The notes under the pieces: model-generated | What the model was told of the DNA's origin: nothing | Database searches by the model: none | Seen by the model: the letters and a program-made list of their open reading frames with translations, nothing else | Made by a program: the position numbers and the translations under genes | Part shown: positions 7,405 to 15,044 of the stretch, piece by piece | Layout: every line of letters starts with the position of its first letter | Position numbering within the stretch: the first letter of the stretch is position 1 | Origin: CAYVUM01 sp964454795 | Lineage (GTDB): Bacteria > Pseudomonadota > Alphaproteobacteria > Rhodospirillales > Defluviicoccaceae | Direction: 5' to 3' | DNA: 15,184 nt | Assembly: GCA_964454795.1 (NCBI GenBank) | Contig: CAYVUM010000081.1 | Span: 1 to 15,184 of the forward strand

Positions 7405-8064
7405 TCAACCGATGCGGATCGTCTGGTCGTCGACGAAGCGATAGGGCGGCACCTCCATATTGTTTGGCGCCGGGCCGCTGCGCACCCGGCCGGAGAGATC
7501 GAAGTGGCTGCCATGGCAGGGGCAGAACCAGCCGCCGTAATCGCCTTTGGGGTCGGTGCTGCGCTGGCCGCGCGGAACGCAGCCGAGGTGGTTGCAGATG
7601 CCGATCAGCACCAGCCACTCCGACCGCTGCACCCGGTCGGCATCGGCCTGCGGATCGGGCAGGTCGGCCAGGTCCACGGTTCGGGCCGCCGCCACTTCGT
7701 CGGCCGTACGGTGACGGATGAACACCGGCTTGCCGCGCCAGACCACGGTTACGCTCTGCCCGGGCTCAATGGCCGAAAGGTCCACTTCCGTGGACGCGAG
7801 CGCTTCCACGTCCGCGGCCGGATTCATGCTGTCCACAAACGGCCAGACGAAAAGATTGACGCCCGCAAAGGTGACAAGGATCGTCGAGATGTTGAGAAAC
7901 TGGCGCCGACCCCACCCGGAGTCCACAGGACCCAGGTCCGCCATGTAACGGGTGTCCATCAGCGCCTGTTGACGCTCGATTTCCTGCGCCTCGGCGGCTG
8001 TCGGATGTCTTTCCTCTTGGTCCGGTCGCGGATCGACGCCGCGACCACGGTCATGGTCGTCCAT
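7405..8064 (-). CDS. petA: Rieske 2Fe-2S subunit of the bc1 complex
   Basis: A 219-residue iron-sulfur protein, the first gene of the bc1 operon. Cluster-binding boxes are CNHLGC (157-162; the usual box is CTHLGC) and CPCHGSHFD (181-189), so both Cys-His pairs are present. A Tat-type motif GRRQFL at 52-57 precedes the single membrane anchor (about 57-78), as in other Rieske proteins. The roughly 50-residue hydrophilic, acidic extension before the Tat motif is longer than usual. The start at 8064 is supported by GGGGGAG a few bases upstream (plus-strand CTCCCCC after the CAT). If a later Met (36 or 41) were used, the protein would be near the family's normal length. It is separated from cytochrome b by 11 bp and from pedF by a divergent 483-bp region. 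Confidence 0.95.
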   Translation of the reverse strand: MDDHDRGRGVDPRPDQEERHPTAAEAQEIERQQALMDTRYMADLGPVDSGWGRRQFLNISTILVTFAGVNLFVWPFVDSMNPAADVEALASTEVDLSAIEPGQSVTVVWRGKPVFIRHRTADEVAAARTVDLADLPDPQADADRVQRSEWLVLIGICNHLGCVPRGQRSTDPKGDYGGWFCPCHGSHFDLSGRVRSGPAPNNMEVPPYRFVDDQTIRIG

Positions 8065-8547
8065 ATGCTCCCCCGGCGTCTCTCATTCACGGACTTTCCG
8101 CCACTGGTTCTGCCGACCGTCAGGCACGGCCCGCACAGGGGCCAGCCACCGACGACGCTAGCATCGGGCCCGGAGAGCTCACAATTCATAGAAAGTCGTA
8201 GGAACGAACGACGAATTCACCAGTCGCCGCCGCGGGGAGCAGCGCGCAGCGCGATTGCATCACAACAACGGACACGCCCGCGCTTCGCTTCTGCAAAAAA
8301 ACGGCAGCCCACCAGACTTTCCGCATTGGAAGAGACGCCACCTCGCGCCCGGATCGTCTTTAGTGTTCTTGCTATGTTCATGCGACCTTCTATCAATTGC
8401 GCAGTCGCGGGGTGCTTGGCACCGTCCCGTAACCGGAAGAACACCCACCCGTCCGGTCGCCAGCACGTGGAACGAGCCGCGATAGAGCCGGCCGCCAGGA
8501 CTGCGGGGACCGATCGCCGGCCGGGTCAACGAGGAGGAGAGACCGCC
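8065..8547. promoter_or_regulatory. divergent regulatory region between bc1 and alcohol dehydrogenase operons
   Basis: A 483-bp gene-free stretch from which the bc1 operon reads left and the pedF/quinoprotein operon reads right. It is AT-richer in its centre. A sigma70-like candidate is TTGCTA (8369-8374) with TATCAA (8391-8396), spacer 16; read on the other strand the same block gives TTGATA and TAGCAA, so it could serve either direction. A short inverted repeat GGTGC-TTG-GCACC lies at 8411-8423, downstream of that candidate, a reasonable operator position. A GAGGAGGAGA ribosome-binding site at 8531-8540 precedes the pedF ATG. Short open frames here lack signal peptides, ribosome-binding sites or recognisable content. 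Control by a two-component system, common for such dehydrogenases, is possible but no regulator gene is in the window. Confidence 0.45.
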
Positions 8548-8976
8548 ATGGGAACCGGACCGCGTGTAGCCGCAGCGCTCGCCCTCATCCTGTCGGGAAC
8601 GCTCGCCACCGGTCTCGCCGTCGGCCATGGCGACGTCCAGCCCCAGCCTGTGAATACGGCCGGGCTCGAGCCCCTCGGTGAGGAGTGGCGACTGGATAAT
8701 CCCTACCGCGGCGATCCACGGGCCATCGAAATCGGCTTCACCGGCTACAACCAGAACTGCGCCCGATGCCATGGCATCGATGCGATCTCCGGGGGTCTTG
8801 CTCCCGATCTCCGATTTATGGAGCCCGGGCCCGAAGGCGACGAGTGGTACATCGAGCTGACCCGGAACGGCTACACCCAGAACGGCATTAACAAGATGCC
8901 GGCATTCGAGGGCATTATAAGCCAGGAAGCCATGTGGGCGATCCGAAGCTGGCTGGAAACTCTGCCCCAAGATTAA
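8548..8976 (+). CDS. pedF: cytochrome c-550 PedF
   Basis: A 142-residue periplasmic class I cytochrome c that accepts electrons from PQQ-dependent alcohol dehydrogenases. A signal peptide ends around residues 26-27 (LATGLAVGHG). The mature start HGDVQPQPVNTAGLEPLGEEWR and NPYRGDP are characteristic of the PedF family. Heme is bound at CARCH (71-75), with probable axial Met117 in NKMPAF. The C-terminus SQEAMWAIRSWLETL is also family-typical. The start at 8548 is fixed by a strong GAGGAGGAGA ribosome-binding site; longer frames to the left are antisense to the Rieske gene. The gene is first in the plus-strand operon and lies 39 bp before the dehydrogenase, its likely electron donor. Confidence 0.93.
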   Translation: MGTGPRVAAALALILSGTLATGLAVGHGDVQPQPVNTAGLEPLGEEWRLDNPYRGDPRAIEIGFTGYNQNCARCHGIDAISGGLAPDLRFMEPGPEGDEWYIELTRNGYTQNGINKMPAFEGIISQEAMWAIRSWLETLPQD

Positions 8977-9015
8977 AAACCACCTGAAAACGCAATAGTG
9001 GGGAAGTTAACGACC

Positions 9016-10779
9016 ATGAAGCGTACCTTTAAAGCCTGGTTTCTTGCCGGCACGACCGCGATGGCTCTCGCAGCCAGTCCACTGACGCTGAGCGCAGCGG
9101 GCGTTACCGACCAGGACATCCTCAATGATCAGACGACCACGGGCGATGTCGTAAGCTATGGTCTCGGCCCTCAGGCACAGCGCTACAGCCCGCTGGAGCT
9201 TGTGAATAAAGAGAATGTGGGAGATCTCGTTCCTGCCTGGGCTTTCTCCTTCGGAGGTGAGAAGCAGCGAGGCCAGGAATCCCAAGCCCTTTACCATGAT
9301 GGCACGATATTCGTCACCGGATCTTATTCCCGGGTTTTTGCGATCGATGCGCGAACCGGCGACGAGAAGTGGCAGTACGATGCCAGACTCCCGCAAGGCA
9401 TCCTTCCCTGCTGCGACGTGATCAATCGCGGCGTCGCTCTCTACGATGATCTCGTGTTTTTCGGCACTCTCGATGCCAAGATCGTCGCCCTCGACCGGGA
9501 GACCGGCAACGTCCGCTGGAGCAAGCGCCTCGACGACTATCGCGAAGGATACTCGATCACTGCGGCGCCGCTCATCGTCAACGGCAAGCTGATTACCGGC
9601 AATGCCGGTGGTGAGTTCGGCGTGATCGGCCGGCTCCGCGCCCTCGATCCCAAAACCGGCAACATCCTGTGGGAGCGCCCCACCGTCGAGGGTCACCAGG
9701 GGACGCTCAACGGCGAACCCACTTCCGTGACCGGCACGCCGAACGCGTCCTGGCCCGGCGATATGTGGAAATGGGGCGGCGGTGCGCCCTGGAATGGCCA
9801 AACATACGATCCGGACCTCAACCTTATCTATACCGGCACCGGCAATCCGGCGCCATGGAACGCCCATCTGCGGCCGGGGGATAACCTCTACACCGCCTCG
9901 AAACTGGCAATCAATCCCGATACCGGCGAAATCGTCTGGCACTATCAAACCACGCCCAACGACGGCTGGGATTTCGATGCCATCTCTGAATTCATCCCCT
10001 TTGAGATGGAAATCAACGGGAAGACCGTTAAGGCCGGGGCATCCGCCGAAAAGAACGGATATTTCTACGTTCTCGACCGGGAGACTGGCGAATTGATCAA
10101 GGCCTTTCCTTTCGTAGAGGAAATCACCTGGACCAAAGGGATTGATATGGATACAGGGCGGCCGATATTCGTCGCCGATAATCGGCCGCCCGACCCTGCA
10201 AAAATCGACGGCGGTGCGGTCAAAGGTCCTTCGGTGTGGGTCATTCCCAACTTCCTCGGCGGCAAAAATTGGAATCCCATGGCCTATGACCCCAATTCGG
10301 GCTGGTTCTACGTTCCGGCAAACGAATGGGGCATGGACATGTGGAATGAACCGATCAGCTACAAGAGGGGCGCTGCCTACCTCGGCTCGGGGTTCGTCAT
10401 CAAGCCGGTATTTGACGATTACATTGGTGCTTTGAAAGCCATCGATCCCAAAACCGGTGAGATCAAGTGGGAATACCATAATCCGTCGCCGCTCTGGGGT
10501 GGCGTTCTGGTCACCAAAGGCGGCCTCGTCTTCACCGGCACACCGGAAGGCCACCTCAAAGCCTTCGACGCAGAGACCGGCGAAGAACTCTGGAAATTCC
10601 AGACCGGCTCGGGCGTCGTCTCCTCGCCGATCACCTGGGAGATGGATGGCGAGCAGTATATCGGTGTGACCAGTGGCTGGGGCGGCGCAGTTCCACTGTG
10701 GGGCGGCGAAGTGGCCAAGTACGTCCGCTATCTCAACCAGGGTGGCAGCTTCTGGGTCTTCAAGCTGCCCAAGACCTGA
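9016..10779 (+). CDS. PQQ-dependent alcohol dehydrogenase, probably lanthanide-dependent
   Basis: A 587-residue periplasmic quinoprotein that oxidises primary alcohols to aldehydes using PQQ and a metal, passing electrons to cytochrome c. A signal peptide spans about 1-28. Propeller repeats end in tryptophan-docking motifs such as DARTGDEKWQY, DRETGNVRWSK, DPKTGNILWE, DPKTGEIKWEY and DAETGEELWKF. The adjacent-cysteine disulfide is C132-C133. Metal and catalytic residues visible are E200 (GGEFGV), N277 (TGNPAPWN) and D319 in NDGWDFDAISE. D321, two residues after the catalytic Asp, is the extra acidic ligand that marks XoxF, ExaF and PedH-type lanthanide enzymes; calcium enzymes have Ala, Ser or Thr there. 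Length matches soluble ethanol/methanol dehydrogenases and there is no fused heme domain. The ATG at 9016 with upstream GGGGAAG is preferred over a GTG at 8998. Whether ethanol, methanol or an aromatic alcohol is the substrate cannot be told. Confidence 0.93.
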   Translation: MKRTFKAWFLAGTTAMALAASPLTLSAAGVTDQDILNDQTTTGDVVSYGLGPQAQRYSPLELVNKENVGDLVPAWAFSFGGEKQRGQESQALYHDGTIFVTGSYSRVFAIDARTGDEKWQYDARLPQGILPCCDVINRGVALYDDLVFFGTLDAKIVALDRETGNVRWSKRLDDYREGYSITAAPLIVNGKLITGNAGGEFGVIGRLRALDPKTGNILWERPTVEGHQGTLNGEPTSVTGTPNASWPGDMWKWGGGAPWNGQTYDPDLNLIYTGTGNPAPWNAHLRPGDNLYTASKLAINPDTGEIVWHYQTTPNDGWDFDAISEFIPFEMEINGKTVKAGASAEKNGYFYVLDRETGELIKAFPFVEEITWTKGIDMDTGRPIFVADNRPPDPAKIDGGAVKGPSVWVIPNFLGGKNWNPMAYDPNSGWFYVPANEWGMDMWNEPISYKRGAAYLGSGFVIKPVFDDYIGALKAIDPKTGEIKWEYHNPSPLWGGVLVTKGGLVFTGTPEGHLKAFDAETGEELWKFQTGSGVVSSPITWEMDGEQYIGVTSGWGGAVPLWGGEVAKYVRYLNQGGSFWVFKLPKT

Positions 10780-10808
10780 GCAAATCAAAACCCGGACACC
10801 GCAGGCGA

Positions 10809-10836
10809 CCGGATGGCCTGATTCAGAGCCATCCGG
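10809..10836 (+). repeat. intercistronic stem-loop after the dehydrogenase gene
   Basis: Perfect 9-bp arms CCGGATGGC (10809-10817) and GCCATCCGG (10828-10836) with a 10-base loop, in the 84-bp gap between the dehydrogenase and the next cytochrome c. No T-run follows, so it is more likely an mRNA-stabilising or processing element that lets the dehydrogenase be made in excess over downstream genes than a full terminator. Confidence 0.65.
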
Positions 10837-10863
10837 CCCCGAGACGAAAACAGGAGAGCGAAA

Positions 10864-11247
10864 ATGCGAAGTAAGTACGGGGTGGCCGCGACCATTTCGG
10901 CTCTTTTCATGCTCGTAGCGCACAGTAGCGCGGCCGGGGATGTGGACCGGGGAGAAATCGTCTTCAAGCGCTGCATGAGCTGCCATGCCCTGGATACAGA
11001 AGGCAGTCAGGAATTCGGCCCCACTCTCCACGGTATCTTCGGCCGAACGGCGGGCTCGCTGGCGAGCTACACGCTCTTCTCGGATGCGATGAAGGACTCC
11101 GGGATCGTCTGGACCGAGGAGACCCTCGATGCGTTCCTGGCGCAGCCGAAACAGACCATTGCCGGCAATACCATGAATTTTTCTGCCCTGCGCAAGGCCA
11201 GCGATCGCGCCGCCCTGATCGCCTATTTGCGCGAAGCGACCCGGTAA
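10864..11247 (+). CDS. periplasmic class I cytochrome c (c2/c-550 type)
   Basis: A 127-residue exported monoheme cytochrome. Signal peptide residues 1-24 (LVAHSSAAG). Heme site CMSCH at 37-41, followed by GPTLHGIFGRTAGS (52-65), the c2-type segment in which Pro and Gly shape the heme crevice, and probable axial Met104 in IAGNTMNF, where relatives have GTKM-F. The C-terminal helix RAALIAYLREATR is typical. A GGAG ribosome-binding site (CAGGAGAGCG) precedes the ATG. Its position after the quinoprotein suggests it is a second electron acceptor or a carrier linking PedF, the bc1 complex and a terminal oxidase. It differs from PedF in sequence and is not a duplicate of it. Confidence 0.9.
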   Translation: MRSKYGVAATISALFMLVAHSSAAGDVDRGEIVFKRCMSCHALDTEGSQEFGPTLHGIFGRTAGSLASYTLFSDAMKDSGIVWTEETLDAFLAQPKQTIAGNTMNFSALRKASDRAALIAYLREATR

Positions 11248-11252
11248 CCGGG

Positions 11253-11882
11253 ATGAAGGGCGAAGCCGTGGGCGCCGCAACGACTCTGCCTCGCGCCCCG
11301 GCGGTGCGGGCGATGGCGCTTGCCGTCTCTCTGCTCGCCGCCGGATTGGTCCCGGTGCACGCCGGAGAGCCGTTCGGTGAACGCGACCGGGCGAGCACCG
11401 AGGCGGTACAGGGCCTGAATGCCTACGCCGCCTATAAGATGGGCGACTACGAAACCGCCCGGGCCGGGTGGGAAGAGCTTGCGCAGACCGGCAACACCTC
11501 GGCGATGCTCAACCTCGCCAACCTTTACGGCCAGGGCCAGGGCGTGCCGCGCGATCCCGCCAGGGCTGCCGCATGGATCCGCCGCGCCGCAACGCTGGGT
11601 GACCCGCGCGCGCAGGTGGAGCTCGGCCTCGCCTTCGAAAACGGCCAGGGCGTGCCGCGCGATCCGCAGATCGCCGCCGACTGGTTCCGGCGCGCTGCGG
11701 ACCAGGGCGATGCGACCGCGCAATTCAATCTCGGTGTGATGCTGGCGACCGCCTATGGCGAGGGGCTGGAACACAGCACCGCCACCGCGCGGCAGGAAGC
11801 GGCAGACTGGCTGCGCAAAGCTGCTGCGCAGGGACATCCGGATGCCCGCGCGTTCCTGACGCTCCTCGAAGCGCATCCGTGA
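11253..11882 (+). CDS. exported Sel1-repeat protein
   Basis: A 209-residue protein with an N-terminal export signal and about three to four Sel1-like (TPR-related) helical repeats of 36 residues. The repeats run at roughly 83-118, 119-154 and 155-196, shown by A-x-x-x-L-G/A-x-x-Y, then G-x-G-V-P-R-D-P, then A-A-x-W-x-R-R-A-A. Such repeats bind other proteins; the partner here is unknown. It starts five bases after the cytochrome c stop and its own stop overlaps the GTG of the NosR-like gene (GTGA), so an assembly or scaffolding role for the NosR/ApbE complex is a reasonable inference. The ATG at 11253 has a weak ribosome-binding site; ATG at 11313 (residue 21, MALAVSLLAAGLVPVHA) would give a shorter, cleaner signal peptide ending VHA/GE and may be the true start. 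Confidence 0.82.
   Translation: MKGEAVGAATTLPRAPAVRAMALAVSLLAAGLVPVHAGEPFGERDRASTEAVQGLNAYAAYKMGDYETARAGWEELAQTGNTSAMLNLANLYGQGQGVPRDPARAAAWIRRAATLGDPRAQVELGLAFENGQGVPRDPQIAADWFRRAADQGDATAQFNLGVMLATAYGEGLEHSTATARQEAADWLRKAAAQGHPDARAFLTLLEAHP
11535..11665 (+). repeat. 23-bp direct repeat within Sel1 units
   Basis: The 23 bases at 11535-11557 and 11643-11665 are identical and lie 108 bp apart, exactly 36 codons. They encode the G-Q-G-V-P-R-D-P turn of neighbouring Sel1 repeats. Identity at DNA level, including third positions, points to recent duplication or gene conversion between repeat units. Confidence 0.8.
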
Positions 11883-14026
11883 ACTTTCCGCAACCGCGCT
11901 TCGCGGCCGGCTCGCGTGCCGAGAGCGGCGAAGCCGGATGGAAGGTCCTCGCCGCCTGGGTCGCCCTGCTGAGCATGCTGCTGCCCGGCGTCGGCGCGCG
12001 CGCCGCGAATCTCAGCGAAGCCGATCTGGCCGATATCGTCATGGCCCCCTACAGCCTGGGCGAGCCGACGGGAACGGACGGCGTGTGGACGATCGAGACC
12101 TCCGACGGCGTCGTTGCCGGTTACATCTTCGAGAGCCGGCCGCTCGCGCCGATCCCCGGCTTCGCCGGCAAGCCCATGAATCTGCTGATCACCCTCGACA
12201 CCGACGGGCGGTTTCTCGACGTCACCGTGCTCGATCACACCGAACCGATCTTCGTCTCAGGCCTCGGCCAGGCCCCGTTCGATGCGTTCCTGCTTCAATA
12301 CCGTGGACTCTCGGTGGCAAACTCGATCACCGTTGGCCCGTCGGCACGGTCGGCGCGAAACAGCGGCTCCACCAACGTCACCCTCGATGGCGTGACCAAG
12401 GCGACCGCGTCCGTGCGCATCGCCAATGAAACCATCCTCGCAGCAGCGATCCATGTGGCCCGGGAACGGCTGCAGGGGATCGCACCGCGGGCCGCCGCCC
12501 GACCGCGCCAGGATTATCAGGAGGACCTCGACTGGCAGGGCCTGACCGACCAGGGCCTGGCTCGCCGGCTGCGGCTGACCAATGCCGAACTGCAGTCGGC
12601 ATTCGCCGGCACCCGCTGGGCGGACGACGATCCCGGGGCGATCGAGGATCCCGAAGGCCTGTATCTGGAGCTGTACGTGATCGACCTCGGCCCGCCGAGC
12701 GTCGCCCGGACAGTCCTGGATGAGCCGACGGCTGCCGCCCTTGCCCGGATCCTGGAGCCCCACGAAGAGCCGGTCCTGGTGCTCGCCAACGGTCGCCACC
12801 GTCTCGTTGATGCCGATTTCATCCGCAACACCGAACCGGACCGGCTCGCCGCGTCGCAGGGGGAGCTGCCGGTGCTGCTCCGCGATGCCGACCTGGAGGT
12901 GGGGCTGGCCGGCGGCGTCCCGTCGTTCGAACAGGCGCTGATCCTCCGCGCCGACACCCGCCTCGGCTTCGATCCCGGCACACCGTGGGCACTGGTGGTC
13001 CGCGCCGTCCGCGCACACGGGACGTTCATGCCGGAGATCGGCATCCGCGATTTCCGGATCGACTACTCTGCCCCGCCGCGGTTCTTCACAACTCCGGAGC
13101 CGCCGGCCAGCACCCCGCCGTGGCTCGCAGCCCTGAAGGACCGCGCCCCGGACATGGCGCTCCTCGGCATGCTGCTCGTCCCGCTGCTCTGGCTGCTCGG
13201 CCCGCGAATGGCCGCGTTCGCCCGCCATCCCTGGTATCCGGCCGTTCGGATCGGTGCGCTCGTGGTGGTGGTCGGCTTCGTCGGCTGGTGGGCGCAGGGG
13301 CAGCTCAGCATCGTCACCCCGCTCGGGATGCTGCAGAGCGCCGTCGCCGGCGACAGCCTGATCTTCCTGCTCTACGAGCCGCTGATCCTGATGCTCTGGG
13401 CGGTCACGCTCGTCTCCCTGGCGATCTGGGGACGGGGATTGTTCTGCGGCTGGCTCTGTCCTTACGGGGCTTTGCAGGAGCTGGCCTACCGGCTGGGACG
13501 ATGGGTGCGCCTGCCCGAGCTGCCTATCCGCCCGGGCCACGACCGCCACCTCAAGCGGGTCAAGTATGGTGTCCTGGCCGGCCTGGCACTTGCGGCGCTG
13601 GCCGCGCCCGCGACCGCCGACCTCCTCGCCGAAGTGGAACCGTTCAAGACCGCGGTCACCATGATCTTCGACCGTCCGGCCGCTTACGTGCTTTATGCCA
13701 GCTTCTGGCTTCTGGCCGGTGTGTTCGTGTTCAAGGGCTTCTGCCGGTACGTCTGCCCCCTTGGCGCCCTGCTCGTCATCGCCGGCAAGGTTCGCCGGCG
13801 CAACTGGATCCCGCGGCGGGCCGAATGCGGATCGCCCTGTCAGTTCTGCAAAGCCCGCTGCGCTTACGGCGCGATCAGGGCCGACGGCCGGATTGATTAT
13901 GACGAGTGTTTCCAGTGCCTGGACTGCGTGACGATCTACGAGGATCCGGGCCTGTGCATCCCCGAGGTGCTGATCCGCAAGAAGGGGCGAACGCTTTCGC
14001 CCGCCCCCCCGCAGGGGCACCAATGA
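11879..14026 (+). CDS. NosR-like membrane flavo-iron-sulfur protein
   Basis: A 715-residue protein with the full NosR layout and length. Residues 21-43 form an export signal. A periplasmic FMN-binding domain follows (about 65-195), with the covalent flavin site DGVTKAT at 170-176, Thr176 being the expected attachment residue; Lys174 replaces the more usual Gly of the consensus. After a linker (200-420) come about five to six membrane helices (427-444, 456-473, 494-516, 563-579, 602-620). Two C-x-x-x-C-P motifs are C523/C527 and C622/C626. Two ferredoxin-type clusters are set by C650, C654, C657, C661 and C677, C680, C683, C693. NosR passes electrons from quinol to nitrous oxide reductase, but no nosZ, nosD or nosL is here. 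The partner is probably the adjacent quinoprotein/cytochrome system. The GTG start overlaps the Sel1 stop by 4 bp; the end overlaps apbE by 4 bp. Confidence 0.9.
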   Translation: MNFPQPRFAAGSRAESGEAGWKVLAAWVALLSMLLPGVGARAANLSEADLADIVMAPYSLGEPTGTDGVWTIETSDGVVAGYIFESRPLAPIPGFAGKPMNLLITLDTDGRFLDVTVLDHTEPIFVSGLGQAPFDAFLLQYRGLSVANSITVGPSARSARNSGSTNVTLDGVTKATASVRIANETILAAAIHVARERLQGIAPRAAARPRQDYQEDLDWQGLTDQGLARRLRLTNAELQSAFAGTRWADDDPGAIEDPEGLYLELYVIDLGPPSVARTVLDEPTAAALARILEPHEEPVLVLANGRHRLVDADFIRNTEPDRLAASQGELPVLLRDADLEVGLAGGVPSFEQALILRADTRLGFDPGTPWALVVRAVRAHGTFMPEIGIRDFRIDYSAPPRFFTTPEPPASTPPWLAALKDRAPDMALLGMLLVPLLWLLGPRMAAFARHPWYPAVRIGALVVVVGFVGWWAQGQLSIVTPLGMLQSAVAGDSLIFLLYEPLILMLWAVTLVSLAIWGRGLFCGWLCPYGALQELAYRLGRWVRLPELPIRPGHDRHLKRVKYGVLAGLALAALAAPATADLLAEVEPFKTAVTMIFDRPAAYVLYASFWLLAGVFVFKGFCRYVCPLGALLVIAGKVRRRNWIPRRAECGSPCQFCKARCAYGAIRADGRIDYDECFQCLDCVTIYEDPGLCIPEVLIRKKGRTLSPAPPQGHQ

Positions 14027-15006
14027 GCGATCGGCACCCGCGGGGGTATGCCCGCCGCCGGGTCCTGGCGATCCTCGCCGGCGGTGCCGCCGCGTGGAGA
14101 TGCGGGCCCGTCAGCGCCAACCCCGTGCTGACCCGCTGGCGCGGCCATGCGCTCGGCGGCGAGACGGCGCTGACGATCCGGGACCCGGACCGGGCGCGGG
14201 CCGAGGCGGCGATCGCTGCGTGCGTCGCCGCGATCCGCCGGCTCGAAGCCATATTCAGCCTCTACCGGCCCGACTCCGCCCTGGTCCGCCTGAACCGCGC
14301 CGGCCATCTGGCCGCACCGCCTGCCGGGCTGGTCACCGTCCTCGAGACGGCAGCGCGGATCTCGGCTCTCAGCGACGGCACCTTCGATGTCACCGTCCAG
14401 CCGCTCTGGCCGGCGTTCGTTCGCGCCCAACGCGATCCCGCCGGGGCGGGCGAGGCGCTGGAACGCGCCCGGGCTCTGGTCGGCTGGCGCGGGCTGGCGG
14501 TCGGCCGGGACCGGCTGGCGTTTGCGCACCCCGGAATGGCGGCGACCCTGAACGGTATTGCCCAGGGCTACGCTACCGACCGCATCGCCGGTCTCCTCCG
14601 CGCCCACGGCTTTGCCCATGTGCTCGTCAATCTTGGTGAGTTTCGCGGCTGCGGCGATAAGGGCGGCGGCCAGCCCTGGCGGGTCGGTGTCGGCTGGCCC
14701 GACGGGGAGGGGGTGGCGGCGACGCTGGCGCTCGGCGACCGGGCCGTGGCGACCTCAAGCCCGCTGGCCACCACTTTCGATCCGGCCGGGACCGCCCACC
14801 ATCTGTTCAATCCGGCGACCGGCCGGTCCGCGCAAAGCTGGGCCAGCGTCAGCGTGGTGGCCCGCACAGCGCTCCTCGCCGACGCCCTGTCGACGGCGAT
14901 CGCCGTCGCGCCTGAGGAGGCCGCGCCGTCCCTTCTCGCCCGCGGCGGCGGCGAGGCGGCGATCCTCATTGACCGGCGGGGCCGGCTGGTCCGCCTTCAG
15001 GCCTGA
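14023..15006 (+). CDS. apbE: FAD:protein FMN transferase, ApbE family
   Basis: A 327-residue exported enzyme that attaches FMN from FAD through a phosphoester bond to Thr/Ser of flavoproteins, here most likely Thr176 of the NosR-like protein encoded immediately upstream with an ATGA overlap. An Arg-rich start (ARRRVLAILAG, 10-20) before a hydrophobic stretch suggests a Tat-type signal; there is no lipobox. Family motifs are LEAIFSLYRPDSALVRLN (74-91), SDGTFDVTVQPLW (117-129), NGIAQGYATDRI (177-188), LVNLGEF (201-207), HHLFNPATGRSA (259-270) and the metal-binding DALSTA (287-292, with D287 and T291). The usual Gly-Gly after NLG is replaced by Glu-Phe, a modest departure. The gene closes the operon. 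It is the natural maturation partner of a flavinylated NosR domain, and no other flavinylation target is seen in the window. Confidence 0.92.
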   Translation: MSDRHPRGYARRRVLAILAGGAAAWRCGPVSANPVLTRWRGHALGGETALTIRDPDRARAEAAIAACVAAIRRLEAIFSLYRPDSALVRLNRAGHLAAPPAGLVTVLETAARISALSDGTFDVTVQPLWPAFVRAQRDPAGAGEALERARALVGWRGLAVGRDRLAFAHPGMAATLNGIAQGYATDRIAGLLRAHGFAHVLVNLGEFRGCGDKGGGQPWRVGVGWPDGEGVAATLALGDRAVATSSPLATTFDPAGTAHHLFNPATGRSAQSWASVSVVARTALLADALSTAIAVAPEEAAPSLLARGGGEAAILIDRRGRLVRLQA

Positions 15007-15044
15007 AAGGCCGGAGCCCCGGGGGGGGCACCCTCGAAGCAGGC

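Noticed and set aside
8417..8431. Possible sigma54 promoter beginning TGGCAC
   Set aside because: The -24 half matches but the -12 half reads CGTA instead of TTGC at the required spacing.
9007..11280. 757-residue minus-strand open frame across the dehydrogenase and cytochrome genes
   Set aside because: It is antisense to two well-identified genes with motifs, lacks any recognisable domain or signal, and is a typical GC-rich shadow frame.
12257..14023. 588-residue minus-strand open frame opposite the NosR-like gene
   Set aside because: It is a shadow of a gene whose heme, FeS and flavin motifs are clear on the plus strand; the composition is rich in Arg, Gly, Asp and His as in antisense frames.
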